This document shows, piece by piece, positions 43,900 to 56,900 of a DNA stretch of 64,000 bases; the stretch's first letter is position 1; each line of letters opens with the position of its first letter. The stretch is from Hirsutella rhossiliensis. Its lineage: Eukaryota; Ascomycota; Sordariomycetes; Hypocreales; Ophiocordycipitaceae. Location of the stretch: the NCBI RefSeq assembly GCF_020360975.1, contig NW_025408667.1, positions 4,588,001 to 4,652,000 on the forward strand, read 5' to 3'. Made by a program: the position numbers and the translations under genes. The notes below the pieces were generated by a model. The model worked only from the letters and a program-made list of their open reading frames with translations. It searched no databases and was not told the origin of the DNA.

Positions 43900-45260
43900 A
43901 ACGCTAGCTAGGTATTAAGGGGCCTTATTATAGAGACGCCGGCTAAGGCCGTAATTATAGTAGGGCGAAGCGCGTCGCCTACGTCGACACCCGCGAAAAG
44001 ATCGATACGCGTCGTAAGGCTAAGCACTAAAATTCGAGAAGCCGCGCGATAGCCCGACGATCTAGCAAAGAAGACAATACGTATAACTAAGCTTATAACG
44101 CGTATTGCCTCGGATAATATCGCTATTAGTAACGCGACTAAGCGGCGTAAAGTTACTAGTAGTAGTAGTAGCGCGAACGAAGGCCGAGCTATGCTCTAGA
44201 AAGTTCTCGAACTCTTAAGCGAGTTACGTTAAGAAACGTAAAAGCTTAGCTAGGCGATAGATATATAAAACGAGATTATATCTAAGTAATAGTAGATAAT
44301 CTAGGAAATAAATTAATAAGGGAAAGAGATAAGAGATAAGCTTTATTATATTAGAGCGTAGTTAAAGACCTTAGTTATACTTATATCTTCTTTATAAAGT
44401 AGTCTATAGATATTATATATAAGCGCTATAGGGCTATCGCCGACGATCTAGATAATAAACTAGGGCACTATACTAGTAGCTAAATCGGTATAAATAGCTG
44501 TTAGCGATAGTCTCTACTATATAGTAAATATATTATAAGTCGAAGAAGCGAATAGGTACTAGATATAGATCGGTAATATCTAAAAAGCTATAGAGAGCGA
44601 TATAAGAAAGAGTTAGAGGTAGGAGACTTAGAAATATATAGCGGTTATAATAGACGCTCGAAACCCCGACCGGATTAAAATTTTATATAGAGACTAAACT
44701 AAGTTAAAGTAGGTTAAGGAAGTAGCGTAAAAGATAGTAACTTTAGGAGCTAGGGTCCTAAGAGATTAGCTTTACCCTATTAAAGTCGATAACGCTAAGT
44801 ATACTATAGTGCTAGACGCCGAAGGCAACGTTCTACTAGGCGTAGCTAAGGCGCTCGGAGCTAAGAATTACGTTATAATTACTAAGATTACCTAGCTTAG
44901 TAATAAAGAGAAAGCTAAAGCGTACGGGTTAATAGTAATCTATATTACTAAAGAGAGTAACGCGTAAAGACTTCTAGATAGTATATAGTTTAATATTATA
45001 AGAGAGTCCGCCTATACTAATATTTTTAAACGCCGTATAAGACCGATTTAGTACTTTAACTATTAAGAGATAGGATATAAGGCGTTTTTATATAAGAAGC
45101 TATAAAGGTATAGTAGATACGCGAAAGTAAAATATTATTATAGAGAATATAAGGAGATAGTACTAAAGTACGTACCTTATAGTAGGCTATATAAATTATA
45201 TAGCTAGAACTATTAGGCGCAGAACCCTAGGGATAAGATATAGGTAGCGTCTAGCCCTTT
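43900..45260 (+). pseudogene. LINE-3 ORF1 remnant (Tad-type Gag-like protein)
   Basis: The plus strand shows a coiled-coil-like segment (~44190-44330) and then the ORF1 core VLRDQLYPIKVDN (one RIP stop) near 44755-44800. It continues with the LSNKEKAKAYGLIVIYITKE segment (~44900-44960) and the zinc-knuckle block around NYQEIGYKAFLYKK (~45060-45180), in which Cys/His have become Tyr. The layout parallels LINE-1 ORF1 but on the other strand and with different sequence. After ~45260 no endonuclease/RT ORF2 follows, so the element is truncated at its 3' side or replaced by unrelated sequence. Confidence 0.8.
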
Positions 45261-46178
45261 AGGCTAAGTAGCGGAAGTAAGAATCTACTTAGTATTAATT
45301 ATAGCACTAACCTTTAATAATACTAATATATAGGTATTCGACTTCGGATTTTAATAGACCGCGCTTTAGCTACTAAAGGTAGGACGCTAAATACTTAGAG
45401 AAATTAGCCTTTAAGTAGGCCTATTATAAAGTAAGTAGCGGCGAGGTTAGTATAGCGTATACTAACTTATAGGGCTTAAGGTATTATATATTTATTAAGA
45501 TTATACTAGTAACCTATCTAAAGGTATCTAGAACTTCGACGTTAAATAGGAGTGAAAAACTAAAGTACTTAGAGGAAAACCCTCCCCTCTTTTCGTAGCT
45601 AGTCCGCCCTTATACCGGGTCGCGGTTATAATACGTAGGAATCTTACGCCGGCTATCTTAAGTATCGTTATAGTTAGTCGGAATCGTATTAGCCCTACTA
45701 TAAAGTAACCTTAGAAAGTAACTTCTTTACGTACGTAGGGTATATAGCGTTAATTAGTAGTACGAGCGTTTTTAGTTAACGGTTAATAGTTAATTATATA
45801 ATTATCTCTAACCTTATCCTATAACGATATCTTCCCGGGCTCTGCTTTATTTTTCCGCCGTAAGGCTTAGCGGGCTATTTTTATTAATACCGGCCTTTAG
45901 CCGGGCCGGTAGTCGGGTTATCGCACCGGCTTCGCGCCGTACTTATTAAGTTACTAGTATCGGCCCTAGGTTTTTATTTTCCCGGTCGGGGGGCCCGGAC
46001 CGGGGTTAGGGGGAGGTCCTAACGAATTCGTCGCTAGGTCTAGGTAGGCGAGGTCCGGGCCGGCCTACTTATAGCTAGGCTAGACTGCTAGTATATTTAT
46101 AAGGGCTTCTAGAAGCGCTAATTAGCTAATTAATAAGTAGGTTAGCGTAGTCTACTAGTTTAACTAAAAATTAATCGT
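45261..46178. other. No gene recognised; includes a GC-rich palindromic block
   Basis: 45261-45830 has RIP composition and no domain that I recognise. 45830-46070 is much richer in G+C, with nested palindromes such as CCGGCCTTTAGCCGGGCCGG and GGGGGGCCCGGACCGGGG, still without CA/TG. Confidence 0.5.
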
Positions 46179-46257
46179 GCCCTTAGCCGGATTCGAACCG
46201 ACTTTAGCGTTATAGCTAGTAGGCTTCCTAGGTATATAACTACTATACTATAAGGGT
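46179..46257 (-). pseudogene. RIPed tRNA-like sequence (tRNA pseudogene or tRNA-derived SINE head)
   Basis: On the minus strand the ends CCCTTA and TAAGGG pair as an acceptor stem. TATAGTATAGTAGTTA resembles a D-arm/A-box (TRGYNNARNNG type), and GTCGGTTCGAATCCGGC is a perfect T-arm with the B-box GGTTCGAATCC. The anticodon arm (around CTAGGAAGCCTACTAG) does not fold into a regular 7-nt loop, so I assign no amino acid. TG and CA are absent, so it was probably part of a repeat hit by RIP. Confidence 0.55.
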
Positions 46258-47428
46258 AGGTATTATATATTAATATATTAAAATATTAGTAGCTTTTACG
46301 TCTAGGCCCTATAAGAGAAATCCTTTAAGTAATATATATATATATATATATTTATTAAATTAAATCGATGATTCCCGTTCCCTAGTTAAATTAAATCGGA
46401 TGCCCGATTTTAAGTTAATTTATTTATTTATAAGTCTACCTATAAAGCCGGACTAGGATAACGTAGGCGCGGTCGGCTCTTTAAACGGCGCTTAAGAGAG
46501 GGCTATACTTAGTGTTTATTAATCCCTTAAGGTAAAATATAACTGCTTACGCCTTAGCTATCTATTTATCGACGTAAGCCTTAAAGGTTATTATACTTTT
46601 AAGCTAGATACCGAGCTACCGTATTACTTAGTCCGGGCGTTTCTATATATCGCCGCGGGGCACCGGCGGCGATATTATAGGGGTAGTTCGAGAGAATTAT
46701 ATAACTTCCGTCTTTTTTAGGTAGAGAGCTAAGGTTAACTAAAGAACCCCCTTTTGCCTAAAAGTCCTCCTTAGAGCCCCCTACTAGAGCTACCTAAGCT
46801 ACTACTAACTAAGGACCCGATAATTAAAAGGGATTTAAGTAAATCCCCGATAATTAAGAGATTACTAAGTAAGTCCCTAATAATAGGAATTCTAGCCTTA
46901 GCTATAGTAGTTTCTCGCTTTGCGATATTATTAAGTCCTTTAAGAACCTTAATAGCGGCGTCGTAATTCTCTCTGAGGTTCCTCTTAAGGCTTATAATAT
47001 TATTACGGGCTTAAAAGGATAGACTTATCGCGGGCGCGGTAAGAGTGCTACTTAAGGCATAGGCGATAAGAATAGCTATATAGAAGGGCTTTATCTCGTT
47101 AAAGAAATATAGTTTATAAATTAGGCACTTAAATAGCTATTAATATTCTAAAATAACCTTTTAGTAATAAGTAAATATAGCTATAGAAGTAGGTATAAGC
47201 CTTTATTTTATTACTAAAGTAGTTAACCTAGTCCTAGTTATTACTTATAATAAAATAAGATAAGAATAAAGATAGAAGGGAATATTAAAAGACTAGTACT
47301 AAAAGATAATCTAAGTAGGAATAAAAGTAGTAGTCTAGAACTATAAGGGATATAGCAATATACTATAGCTTAGTATATATCGATAATAGCTCTTATACTT
47401 TTATAGATAAACTATAGTAGTACTATCC
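46258..47428. other. RIPed stretch without recognised gene
   Basis: Contains a (TA)n run at 46330-46350, two copies of a TTAAATTAAATCG-GAT-CCCG motif (46357-46410) and a doubled CCCGATAATTAA motif (46807-46858). No protein similarity was found in either strand. Confidence 0.4.
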
Positions 47429-47433
47429 CTTAA
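47429..47433. repeat. Gypsy-C left target-site duplication (CTTAA)
   Basis: CTTAA precedes the left LTR and recurs at 60061-60065. Confidence 0.85.
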
Positions 47434-47617
47434 TATTACGCGCTTAAAGCTATAGGTTATACGATCTAAAACTAAAGTAGGGATTATAACGTAGGGCTAG
47501 AGGTATATAAGGACGTAGGGATACCTATAGCCTACTAAAGGAACTCTTTAAAGATTAATAAATTAAATAATTAACCCCCGTTCTTTACTTTTTATTTAGT
47601 TATATATACGCCTTATA
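47434..47617 (+). repeat. Gypsy-C left (5') LTR
   Basis: 184 bp, TATTACGCGCTTAAAGC...ACGCCTTATA. It aligns collinearly with 59877-60060. Confidence 0.9.
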
Positions 47618-47639
47618 GTTTAATCTCTCTCCCCTTTAA

Positions 47640-50600
47640 GGTATAGAGACTATTAAACGGGACCGGCTTAAATTATAGACTTAATATAGCTTCCTTTAAA
47701 ACTAGCTAAAGTAATAGAGCGCTATATATATTAATCTTAGGTAGCGGAATCTATATTATAGATAGCATTCCTATCTTTAGCGTAGGTTCCCCTTATAAAG
47801 GAATTAGATATAATAGAATCTTAATTAAATAGCGGCGAGGCTAAACTAAGACCGTCGCCGACGATAAGTAAAAGAAAAATTATAATATAAAAAAGGCTAG
47901 ATAAGCTTATAGCGGCTAGAGCTATAAAGAAAAGAAAAGAGTTATATAGTAAGCTTTAGTAAGGTAAGAATATAAGGTAATAGGCTAAACCTACTACCTT
48001 TAACGTAGCCTTTAATAGAGCTTAGGAAATATAAACCGAACTAAGAGAGATCCGGTAATAGCTAGATTAATAGATCGATTATTCGCGGTAGTAAGGGAAG
48101 TAAATATAGTAGCTCCTAAGCGCCCTCTTAGAAAAATTAAGTAAACGTAGCTTACGACGACGGTCTAGGTTGCTAGAGTATAGCCTATTACTATAGTAAA
48201 GGATTTAAGAACGCTCTCTTATTTATAAGCCTAAGAATAAAAACTAAGTATAGATTTAGTAGTTCTAAAGTACTTTAGTAGCCGAGCTTTTTACCTTTAT
48301 TAGAACCCTTTAATAGGTATTTTAGGAGCACACCTACTACTATTAGGATAAGTAAAGGAGAATTAAGCTAGCGGCGGGCTATCTTAGCTAGATATTAAAA
48401 AGGGATTTCTTAGATAATCTATAACTTAAATTCGATAAAAGTAAAGAAAATATAATATAGGGAGATATAGAGGACTAGCTCTAAAGTAATATTAATAAAC
48501 CTTAAGGTTATACTTAGAATATATATACTAGCCTAACTAAGCTTAAGTAAAAGCCTAGCTAGTTATTCTAAGACTTCTTTTAGTAATATTATATAATTAA
48601 AAGTAAGTTCTATTAAACTATTCCTAACTAGCTATATATTAAGATATTTCTCTTTTACTATAATAAAGATATTAAGGATCTCTTTTAATCCTAAAACTAC
48701 CTTAAATTATAGACCGACTTAATAAAAAAGGGCTATAAGTATAATAACGATTTCTATAATAAGGGTTGCTAACCCTACTATAGCGCTAGTAATTTAAGGT
48801 TAATAGAAACGAATAGTAAAGAGGATATATTAATAAGGAAGGATAAGCCTAGCGCTTATTTTAAATATAAGAAGCCCGGTTATATATAACTAAAGTATAC
48901 TAAGCTTAATTATAAACGATATAGTAATAGTAGATATACTATAGCCTATTACTCCTACCTAGTTATAGGTCTTAATAGGATATATAAGGTCTAATAAGAA
49001 CTAAAGGATAAGGATTAGGAACTATACTAGCTCTTATTTTAGAGTAGTAAGAACTAAATACCCTATTAGTTATAATAAGATAGCTAGTAGTCTAAGATAT
49101 ATTTAGCTTTACTTAATTAAGGTAGCTACTATAACCTAATCTCTTTAAGGCTACTTACTTAATATAATTAATAGCGAATAGAACTAACGATAGAGTAACC
49201 TAAAATAATAGACTATAGCTAGATTAATATAAAAGGAACTATCTATATCTTACTTAAGGTAAGGGATAGCTAGGGAACTAAGAAAATTCTTTAGGTCTTT
49301 TACTTTATCTTATTTATAGCTAATAAAGAAGGACTTTAGCTAGGTAAACCCTAGCTAAAATATATTAGTCTATTACTAAAGAGGGTAGATTACCTTACCT
49401 AGGCTTTTACTACGCCCCTATAAAGGATATCGTTTATTTATAGCGTAAAATAGATTAAGTGTCTCGCGAAATCTTACTTTAGTATACCCTTTACTTATAA
49501 GAATAATAATAAAGTAGTAGCTCCTTTAAAAGATATAGCCCTATTAAAAGTTCCCTTAGTATACTAAGATTAAGTAAACGTCTTTTTAGAGGAAGAGGCT
49601 ACTAGGTTACCCCCTCTTTTAGGGCGTTCCTATTTAATCGACCTTAAGGATAGGTAAATACCCCTTCTAAGACCTATCTATAATCTATTAAAATATAAGC
49701 TCGCGGTATTACGCGAATATATTACTTTAGCTTAGGCGAAAGGATAGATTTAACGATTAATTAGTCTTATAAGCTCTCTACTTTTCTTTATTCCTAAAAA
49801 AGAAGGGAAACTATAGTTATACGTTAACTACTATAGGTTAAATAAGGTAACTAAGAAGAACTAAGCGGCTTTACTATTAATCTCGGGGATCTTAGACCGA
49901 CTAAGTAGAGCTAAAGTCTTTACTAAGCTTAACCTAAAGGACGTATATTACCGACTTTAGATTTATAAAGGGGACGAGTAGAAAATAGTATTTAGGTACT
50001 ATAATAGCTATTATAAATACTAAGTAATACTATTTAAGCTAGTAAACGCTCCCGCCTTATTCTAGTAATATATTAATAATATACTAAAAGGCCTAGTTAA
50101 TATTATTTATATTATCTATCTAAATAATATCCTTATTATTAGTAAAGACCTAGAATAGTATAAAGGCTATATTAAGGACGTTTTATAAAGGTTATAAAAA
50201 GCTAGACTTTACGCTAATCTAAGTAAATATAAATTATTAGTAAAGAAAGTCTCTTTCCTAAGGTTTATAGTTAATAAGGAAGGAACCTATATAAAAAAGG
50301 AATAGGTCTATACTATTATAGAATAGCTAGCACCCTATTCTATAAAAGATATATAGGTTTTCTTAGGGTTTACTAAGTTCTACTACCGCTTTATTAAGAA
50401 CTATAATTAGATTATATCTCTACTTATAAATCGTCTCTATAAGGGGGTATTAAAGCCTTTTAAGCTAGATCTAAAAGTAATAAGGGCTTTTAAGGATCTT
50501 AAGATAGCCTTTATATATAAGCTTATTCTTAGATACTTCGATCCTTCTAAGATAATATAAATCGAAATAAATATATCTTAGTTCGCTATTAAAGTAATAA

Positions 50601-52300
50601 TCTCTTAACTATACGCCGATTAATAGCACCTTATAGCGTTCCTTTTATAAAAGCTTTAAGATATAAAGATAAGATATATAATCCTAGACTATAAACTACT
50701 AGCTATTATAGAAGCTTTCTACTATTAGCGCTACTACCTTATATATATAAAGTAGAAGATTACTATTTTAATAGACTACTTAAACTATAAGTACTTTATA
50801 TTTAAAGCTAAGCTAACTAATCGATAGATAAATATACTAGACTAGTTATATAGCTTTAACTTTAAAATCGTTTACTAACCGAGCTTAAAGAATCCTATAA
50901 ATAGATTATTAAGATAGCTAGACTATAAGAAGGTAATAAGAATAGCTAGGCTATAAGATCTATATATTCTATTATTCCTTAAAAAGTTTATATAGCTATT
51001 TCCCTATAAACCTATAAAAGGGGACTATATATATTTAAGATAGGCTGCTAGTATTAGCGATTAGTTTAGTTTATAACTAGCTATCCCTATCGCCTATATA
51101 TATATTAACTAGCTATTTCCCTATAAACTTATAAAAGGGGACTATATATATTTAAGATAGGCTATTAGATTTAGCGAGTAGTTTAGTTCGCGACTAGCTA
51201 TCTTTATTACCCTTAAAAAGATTAATTAGCTGTTTTCTTATAAGTCTATAAGTAGGGACTATATATACTTTAAATAAGCTATTAAATTACGTAATTAAAC
51301 TAGGTCGCCCCTAGCTATCCTTATTACTAATAAAAGAGCTAAGCTCGACTATATTAGTTATATTATATAAGTTTTAAGGATATTAAAGATAACGTTTTAA
51401 AAGGAGGGCACCGCTATAATAGTATTAATATTATAAGAGTTACTATAAGAGGCCCTACTAGTAGTATAGTAAGGGGACGCCTTTATTACTTAATAGAAGT
51501 AGCTTATTACTATCCTTAGTAGCGTTACTACTAGTAAGCTATTATTAAAAGTCTAGAGTACTAATAATAAAGGGCTATTATATTATCGTAAGAAGATCTT
51601 TATACCTCTAGGTTTAAGAAATAAGATCCTAGTATTATTTTACGACGATAAGGTTACCGGCTATTAAAGCGGAACTAAGACTTATAAGCGGATCTAAGTA
51701 TAGTACTACTAGCTCGGATTATATTAAGATATATATTATTATATCTCTACCTACCGCGAATATTAGCTTATAAAGCTAAGGTATTATAAGCTATATAGGC
51801 TGCTAGCGCTACTACTAGCGCTAAGCTATTTATAGTAAGAGATTTTAATAGACTTTATTATAGACCTCTTATTAGTTTAATATAAAAAGAAGATTTACTT
51901 TAGTATCTTAGTTATAGTTAACTGCCTAACCTACTATATATAGTATATTCCGGTATTATTATATATATCTAGTAATAGCTTAGTAGATATATTCTTAAGG
52001 GAAATCTTTAAGTATTATAGAATGCTTAATAGTATTATTAGCGATTAAGGGAGCCTATTTATAAGGCACTTCTAAGCTATGTTTTACTATTTACTTTATT
52101 ATAAGCGACGCCTTAGTATATCTTTTTATCCTTAAACTAATAGTTAAACTAAGTAGGTTAACTAGATAATTAAATAGTACTTATAGACTTTCTATAATAA
52201 AAAGTAGTTAGATTAAATAGATAAGTTACTATTAATAAAGTTTATATATAATACTTTATACTATAATATAGTAAAAGGAGCTCTAGCTAAGGTTTTAATA
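47640..52300 (+). pseudogene. Gypsy-C gag-pol remnant, main part
   Basis: A Gag-like region (~47800-48950) is followed by a protease region and RT. RT motifs are KVFTKLNLKDVYYR (~49914), NAPALF (~50045) and IIYLNNILIISKD (~50110-50147, DD to NN by RIP). RNase H (DYKLLAIIEAFYYQRYYL, ~50690) is followed by a triplicated 39-codon linker (50993-51343) and the integrase. The integrase has a zinc-binding region (~51720-51780, His/Cys to Tyr), DFIIDLLLVQYKKK (~51850), SIISDQGSLFIRHFQA (~52033) and SFYPQTNSQTKQVNQ (~52117). It stops at GYI next to the Gypsy-B insertion. Most W/Q codons are stops. Confidence 0.85.
50993..51343 (+). repeat. Three tandem units of 117 bp in the Gypsy-C RNase H-integrase linker
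   Basis: Units start at 50993, 51110 and 51227. Each encodes about 39 residues of the pattern QLFPYK-I-GDYIYLRQA followed by SEQFSSRLAI. Units 1 and 2 are closely similar; unit 3 is more diverged. The period is a multiple of 3, so the frame is kept. Confidence 0.85.
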
Positions 52301-52305
52301 GGCTA
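52301..52305. repeat. Gypsy-B left target-site duplication (GGCTA)
   Basis: GGCTA precedes the left LTR and recurs at 59241-59245. The Gypsy-C frame reads GYI up to this site. Confidence 0.88.
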
Positions 52306-52491
52306 TATTATAAAGTAGGTAGAGGCGTATATATAAGTGCCGTTTATAGGATAATATTAATAAGCTATATAGAGCTCTTCTATACGCGGCTAGCCCGCCC
52401 TTATATATATAGGATCCGGCCCTTTATATATAACTATATAGCTTAGGCTATAGCCTAAGCCTATTACTTATAATAGTTAAAGACTCTTATA
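52306..52491 (-). repeat. Gypsy-B left LTR (3' LTR)
   Basis: 186 bp. It matches 59055-59240 and the Gypsy-A LTRs. Confidence 0.92.
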
Positions 52492-52794
52492 TAATGCCCT
52501 CCCTTAAGCGCGGCGTAGGGCTGCCCTATTAATAGCTCTTATATAATTAGGCCCGTGCCGCTAGCTCTTTCCTACCCTTTCCCGTTAATCGAGCTAGCCC
52601 TACTAGCCCTATTATCCCCGCGCCTATTAGCCTAAGTAGCCGGAACCTAGCTCTATACTTATTAGCCGGCTAGCCGTTTAAATAAGGGCGTAACCTATTA
52701 TATACGCCCTTAGGTAGCCGGCGGCCGGTCTAGACCTATATAAGCCTTAGGTTACCCGTCCCCTCTACCTTAGGTAGTATCCTCTATTAAGGGG

Positions 52795-53945
52795 TATATA
52801 AGGCGGTATCCCCCCCTTCCCCCTTCCCTTCCTTTTCTCCCTTCTTTAACTATAGTAATAGTATTAATAGGTAAGTTCCGCTTTACCTAAGGCGTTAGTC
52901 TATTCTTAGCTATATAGGCCGTTCTATTAATATATACTTATAGTAGTAATAGTAGTAGTAATAACGGCCTTAATAATAATAATAACTCTAACTAGTAAGT
53001 TCTATGCCCTATTAAGCGGGAGGCTATATTCCGTTAAGCTAACTTCCGTAATAAATATATCTATCTCTCCCTCTCCTACCTCCTCCTTCTTAGAGCGTAC
53101 GGAGTTATTCGTTAACGCCGTGCTAGCCGCGGCCGACGATAACTCCGCCGCTGCCGCCGCTCCTACCCGCGCCGCCGCCTTTACTATACTATTCGCCCTT
53201 ACGTCGCCCCTTAAGGTAATAACGCCGTCCTCGCCGCTACCTATAACGCCCGGCCCCTCGGCCCCCGCCTCTATCTCCGCTACCCTTATAAGTCTATAGT
53301 TAGGTAAGCGTAATAGACGTTATCCGCTAGCCTCTTATAGTATAAGCGCTAAGTATAGGCCGGCGTCGCCCGCTTAGCCCCCTATATACGTTATACGTTA
53401 TAGGAGCTCGACTACTTTAACTAGGCCGGGCGCCGCCGCCGCGGTAGCTACTACTAGTACGCGCGCGCTAGCCGCGCCTCTAAAGCGGCGCCTCCCGTCC
53501 TATTTACTATAGTATTAGCTTAGAAGGCCGGCTTATATAGGCAGGCGCGGGGTGCTACTAAGAAGCGCCTTACCGCCGCCGCCGCCGCCGCCTACTATAA
53601 CCTCCGCGCCCTTAAGCGATAGGGCCTTATACCTAAGTAGGTCCTTACTCCTCCGCTCCTTTACTTCTGCCTTTAACGTACCCGGCGCTAGGGATACCGC
53701 CTCCGTCGCCTTATCGGCGGTCCCTTTAGCCGTGCCCGCCTTCGCTACCGCCGCTACCCCTACCGCCGCCGCTAGCCGCCGCCCCTCTACCCTTAAAGCC
53801 GCCGCCGCCGACGACTAGCTTATAGGCTTAGAGGGCCGCCTTAGCGCCCTAGAGACCGCCGCCGCCGTTAATAAAAAGGAGGAGGCTAACGAGGATAATA
53901 ATAATAAAGATAATAATAAGGGTAATAATAATAATAAAGAATAAG
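52795..53945 (+). pseudogene. Antisense ORF region of Gypsy-B with TATA box
   Basis: A TATATAAGGCGG box at 52795 and a CT-rich tract are followed by the same Ala/Pro-rich plus-strand frame as in Gypsy-A. The longest open stretch is 53552-53818 (PPPPPPP run, SAVPLAVPAFATAA). After it comes LEGRLSALETAAAVNK and an Asn/Asp/Lys-rich tail near 53940. Acidic residues of the Gypsy-A tail are often Asn here, as expected from G-to-A changes. Confidence 0.4.
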
Positions 53946-56900
53946 CCTAGGTAGTCTAAGGGCTTTACTTTATAATAAACGCTATTTTTATCTTTATTTA
54001 TACTATTACGCTTATATTACTTATATTACTATAACTACCCCCTTTACTTTACTTACTTTATAGTCTTAGCTTAGGCTACTATTAATAGTCCGCTAGTTTA
54101 TTATTCTTACTTATTAGTTTATATAGGGCCTTAAACTTATTAAGGGCTATAGCTCCTATAAACTTATATATAGGTTCTTATATAGGGTCGAGGTACCCGC
54201 GCTACTTAACGAGAACCTCTTAGTATTTCCCTTAGCTTACTTTCTTTTAGCGTATAGCCTATATCTCTTTAACCTTAAATTCGTTATCCCCCTCTACCTT
54301 AAATATAGGCGGTTAAGCGTTTACTACTTCTTATCTAAGCAGCGGGTTAAAGGAGGCTTAGTAAAGGAGGTTAACGTTAACCGTATTATAGACCCTTATT
54401 AAGAGACTATCGAGCTTAACTACCTATATGCTAACGACCCTTTATACTATAAACTTTATATATAGCTAGTCTAGCTTCTTCTTTAGTCGCGCTAACCTAT
54501 AGTTATAGAGGTCGAGCTATACTTTATCTCTTACTATAAACTTATCTACTAGCGCCTTAGTTTTATTAGCGTGCTACTCTTAATCTTACGCTATAGTAGC
54601 TATCGCGGATTAGTAGTATTCTATAGTTTTTTATAGCTTCTATATAAACGTAGAAGTATAGCTCTCCGGTAATATACTACTATACTACTCTACTACTATA
54701 TTTATAGTAAACGGGATTAAGGAGGGCAGCTTAAAGCTATATATTATAAAAAAGGGGGCTATCTTAATAGAGGTTTATAGTTTACTATTTAATGCGAGCT
54801 AGGTAGTAGGGAGCTAGCGGTCTTAGTCCGCTTAGTTACGGGCTATAACTACTTATAGGTATACCTATACTACTTAGTTAACCCTCTTAGGTCCCTTATT
54901 AGTCTATAAGTAATAAGCTATACTAAGTAGCTATATAATTTAAAGTAGCTAGTATAAGTACTATTAAAAGCGGTTAGTTTAGTTCGACCCTTTATCGCTT
55001 ATAATAAAGGCTAGCTAGCTATATAAGCGGGCCTAGTACTAAAGGAAGCGCTTTACGTAAACTTTTATATCTATAAACGGTATTAGCTTTAATACTACTA
55101 ATTTACTAAGTCGGTCCTTAATTACTTATATATAGCGGTTACCGCCCTCTATAAGTAAGAGGTCTATTATAAAGTCTATTTATATATATATATAAAACCG
55201 GTCTAGTACTAAAAGCTATTTTAGTAGCCCCTTAAGCTATACCCTTTAAATCTTTATATAGCTATAGATATTATAGTTATAAAGGAAGCGATAAACGTAG
55301 TACTATAAAAGGGGCTAGTAAAAGTCCCTTATAAGGCCTACTACTATGCCTTATCTACTTAGGTAACCTATAATACTAGAGTTATAAATAAGTTAGACTA
55401 GCTTCTCTTAAAGCTCGTTTTATTTATCTAGCTCTAGCAGTCCCTCCTTCTCCTTAGCTTCTATAGTATATAGTACGCTTAGTACCTATAGTCTCCCTTA
55501 CTAGCGTAGATGCCCCTATAGGTTAATATAGTAGTCGGCTACCTATACCTTTAGCTTTAACTTTAGATCTAGGCGTCGAGCGCTAGACTTAATAGCGCGG
55601 CGCACGCCCTCGTAGGTATAGTCTAGAGCCGCTATCTTATCCTATAAGCGTTAAAGGGCCTTATCTTAGAATACTCTTACCGCGCGCGCCCCTAGGCCGG
55701 TCTATCCCTCCTCGCTAAACTAAGGTAAGGGTATAAAGGGAAGCTTATTCGCTAGTACTATATCTTCCTTTACTAAGGAAGCTCTTATATAAGTCTATAG
55801 TACTTCTTATAGGATAAGCTATAGATCTAGGACCTTAATATCTACTCTTATTAGCCGGTCTTAATCCTTTTAAGAAAGCGCGTTTAAGACCGCGGAGTCC
55901 CGCTTAAGGCGGTACTTAATTAAGAAGTTAAAGCGTAAGAGATACTCCGCTTAGCAGGCTTACCGCTCTAAAAGGTACTAGCGAGTTATAAAGTACTTAA
56001 GGTTCCTATAGTCTATAAGAACCTTAAAGCTTTTATAGCTTTAAAGCTCCGCTTACTATTACTTAAGGTAGCTAATAATTATTAGTATCTCCTTATCGTA
56101 AATAGTATAATTCCGCTCTATTAAGGTTAGCTTATAAGAGTAGAATACTACCGGTTACTTTTACTTATTTACCTCCTAAGAGAGCATTCCTTTAAGTACC
56201 TAGCCGCTATAGTCCGCTTTAATTAACGTAGACCGGTCGAAGTCCTACTAAAGTAGTACTAAAGCTTAAGAGAATAGGTCCTTAAGTATATAGAACGCTC
56301 CTTCCTATATAGGCCCTTAACGAAAGGCGGTCTACTTCTTAATAATCTTATTTAAGGGCATTATAATATAAGAGAAGCCCTTAATAAATATCTTATAATA
56401 GTTCGCGAACCTAAGGAAGCTTTATATACCTATTTATATAGTTAGGGTAGCTTAGTCTTAAATCGCCTAGATCTTTATAGGATCTACTTATATACCTACG
56501 CTTACGTAAATAATAAAGCCTAGGTACTTAACCCTTTTAACCTTAAATTCGCACTTATCTAGGTTAAGGTAGAGCCTATAAAGTTAGAGGCGCTCTAAGA
56601 CCCTTTATACTTTCCCTATATAGTCCTTATAGGAGCTACTTATATAAATAAGGATATTATTTATATATATAGAGGCGAACTTATCGAGGAAGTCTTAAAG
56701 TATATTATTAATATAATACTAAAAGGTAGTAGGAGCTCTTAAGAGGCCGAAGGGCATTATAAGCTACTCGAATAAGCTATAGTATATATAGAACGCTGTC
56801 TTTTACTTATTACCCTCTAAGATCTATACCTTATAGAACGCCTATTTTATATCTAGCTTTATAAACTACTTTACCTTTAAAAGGTTATAGAGCGTATTTA

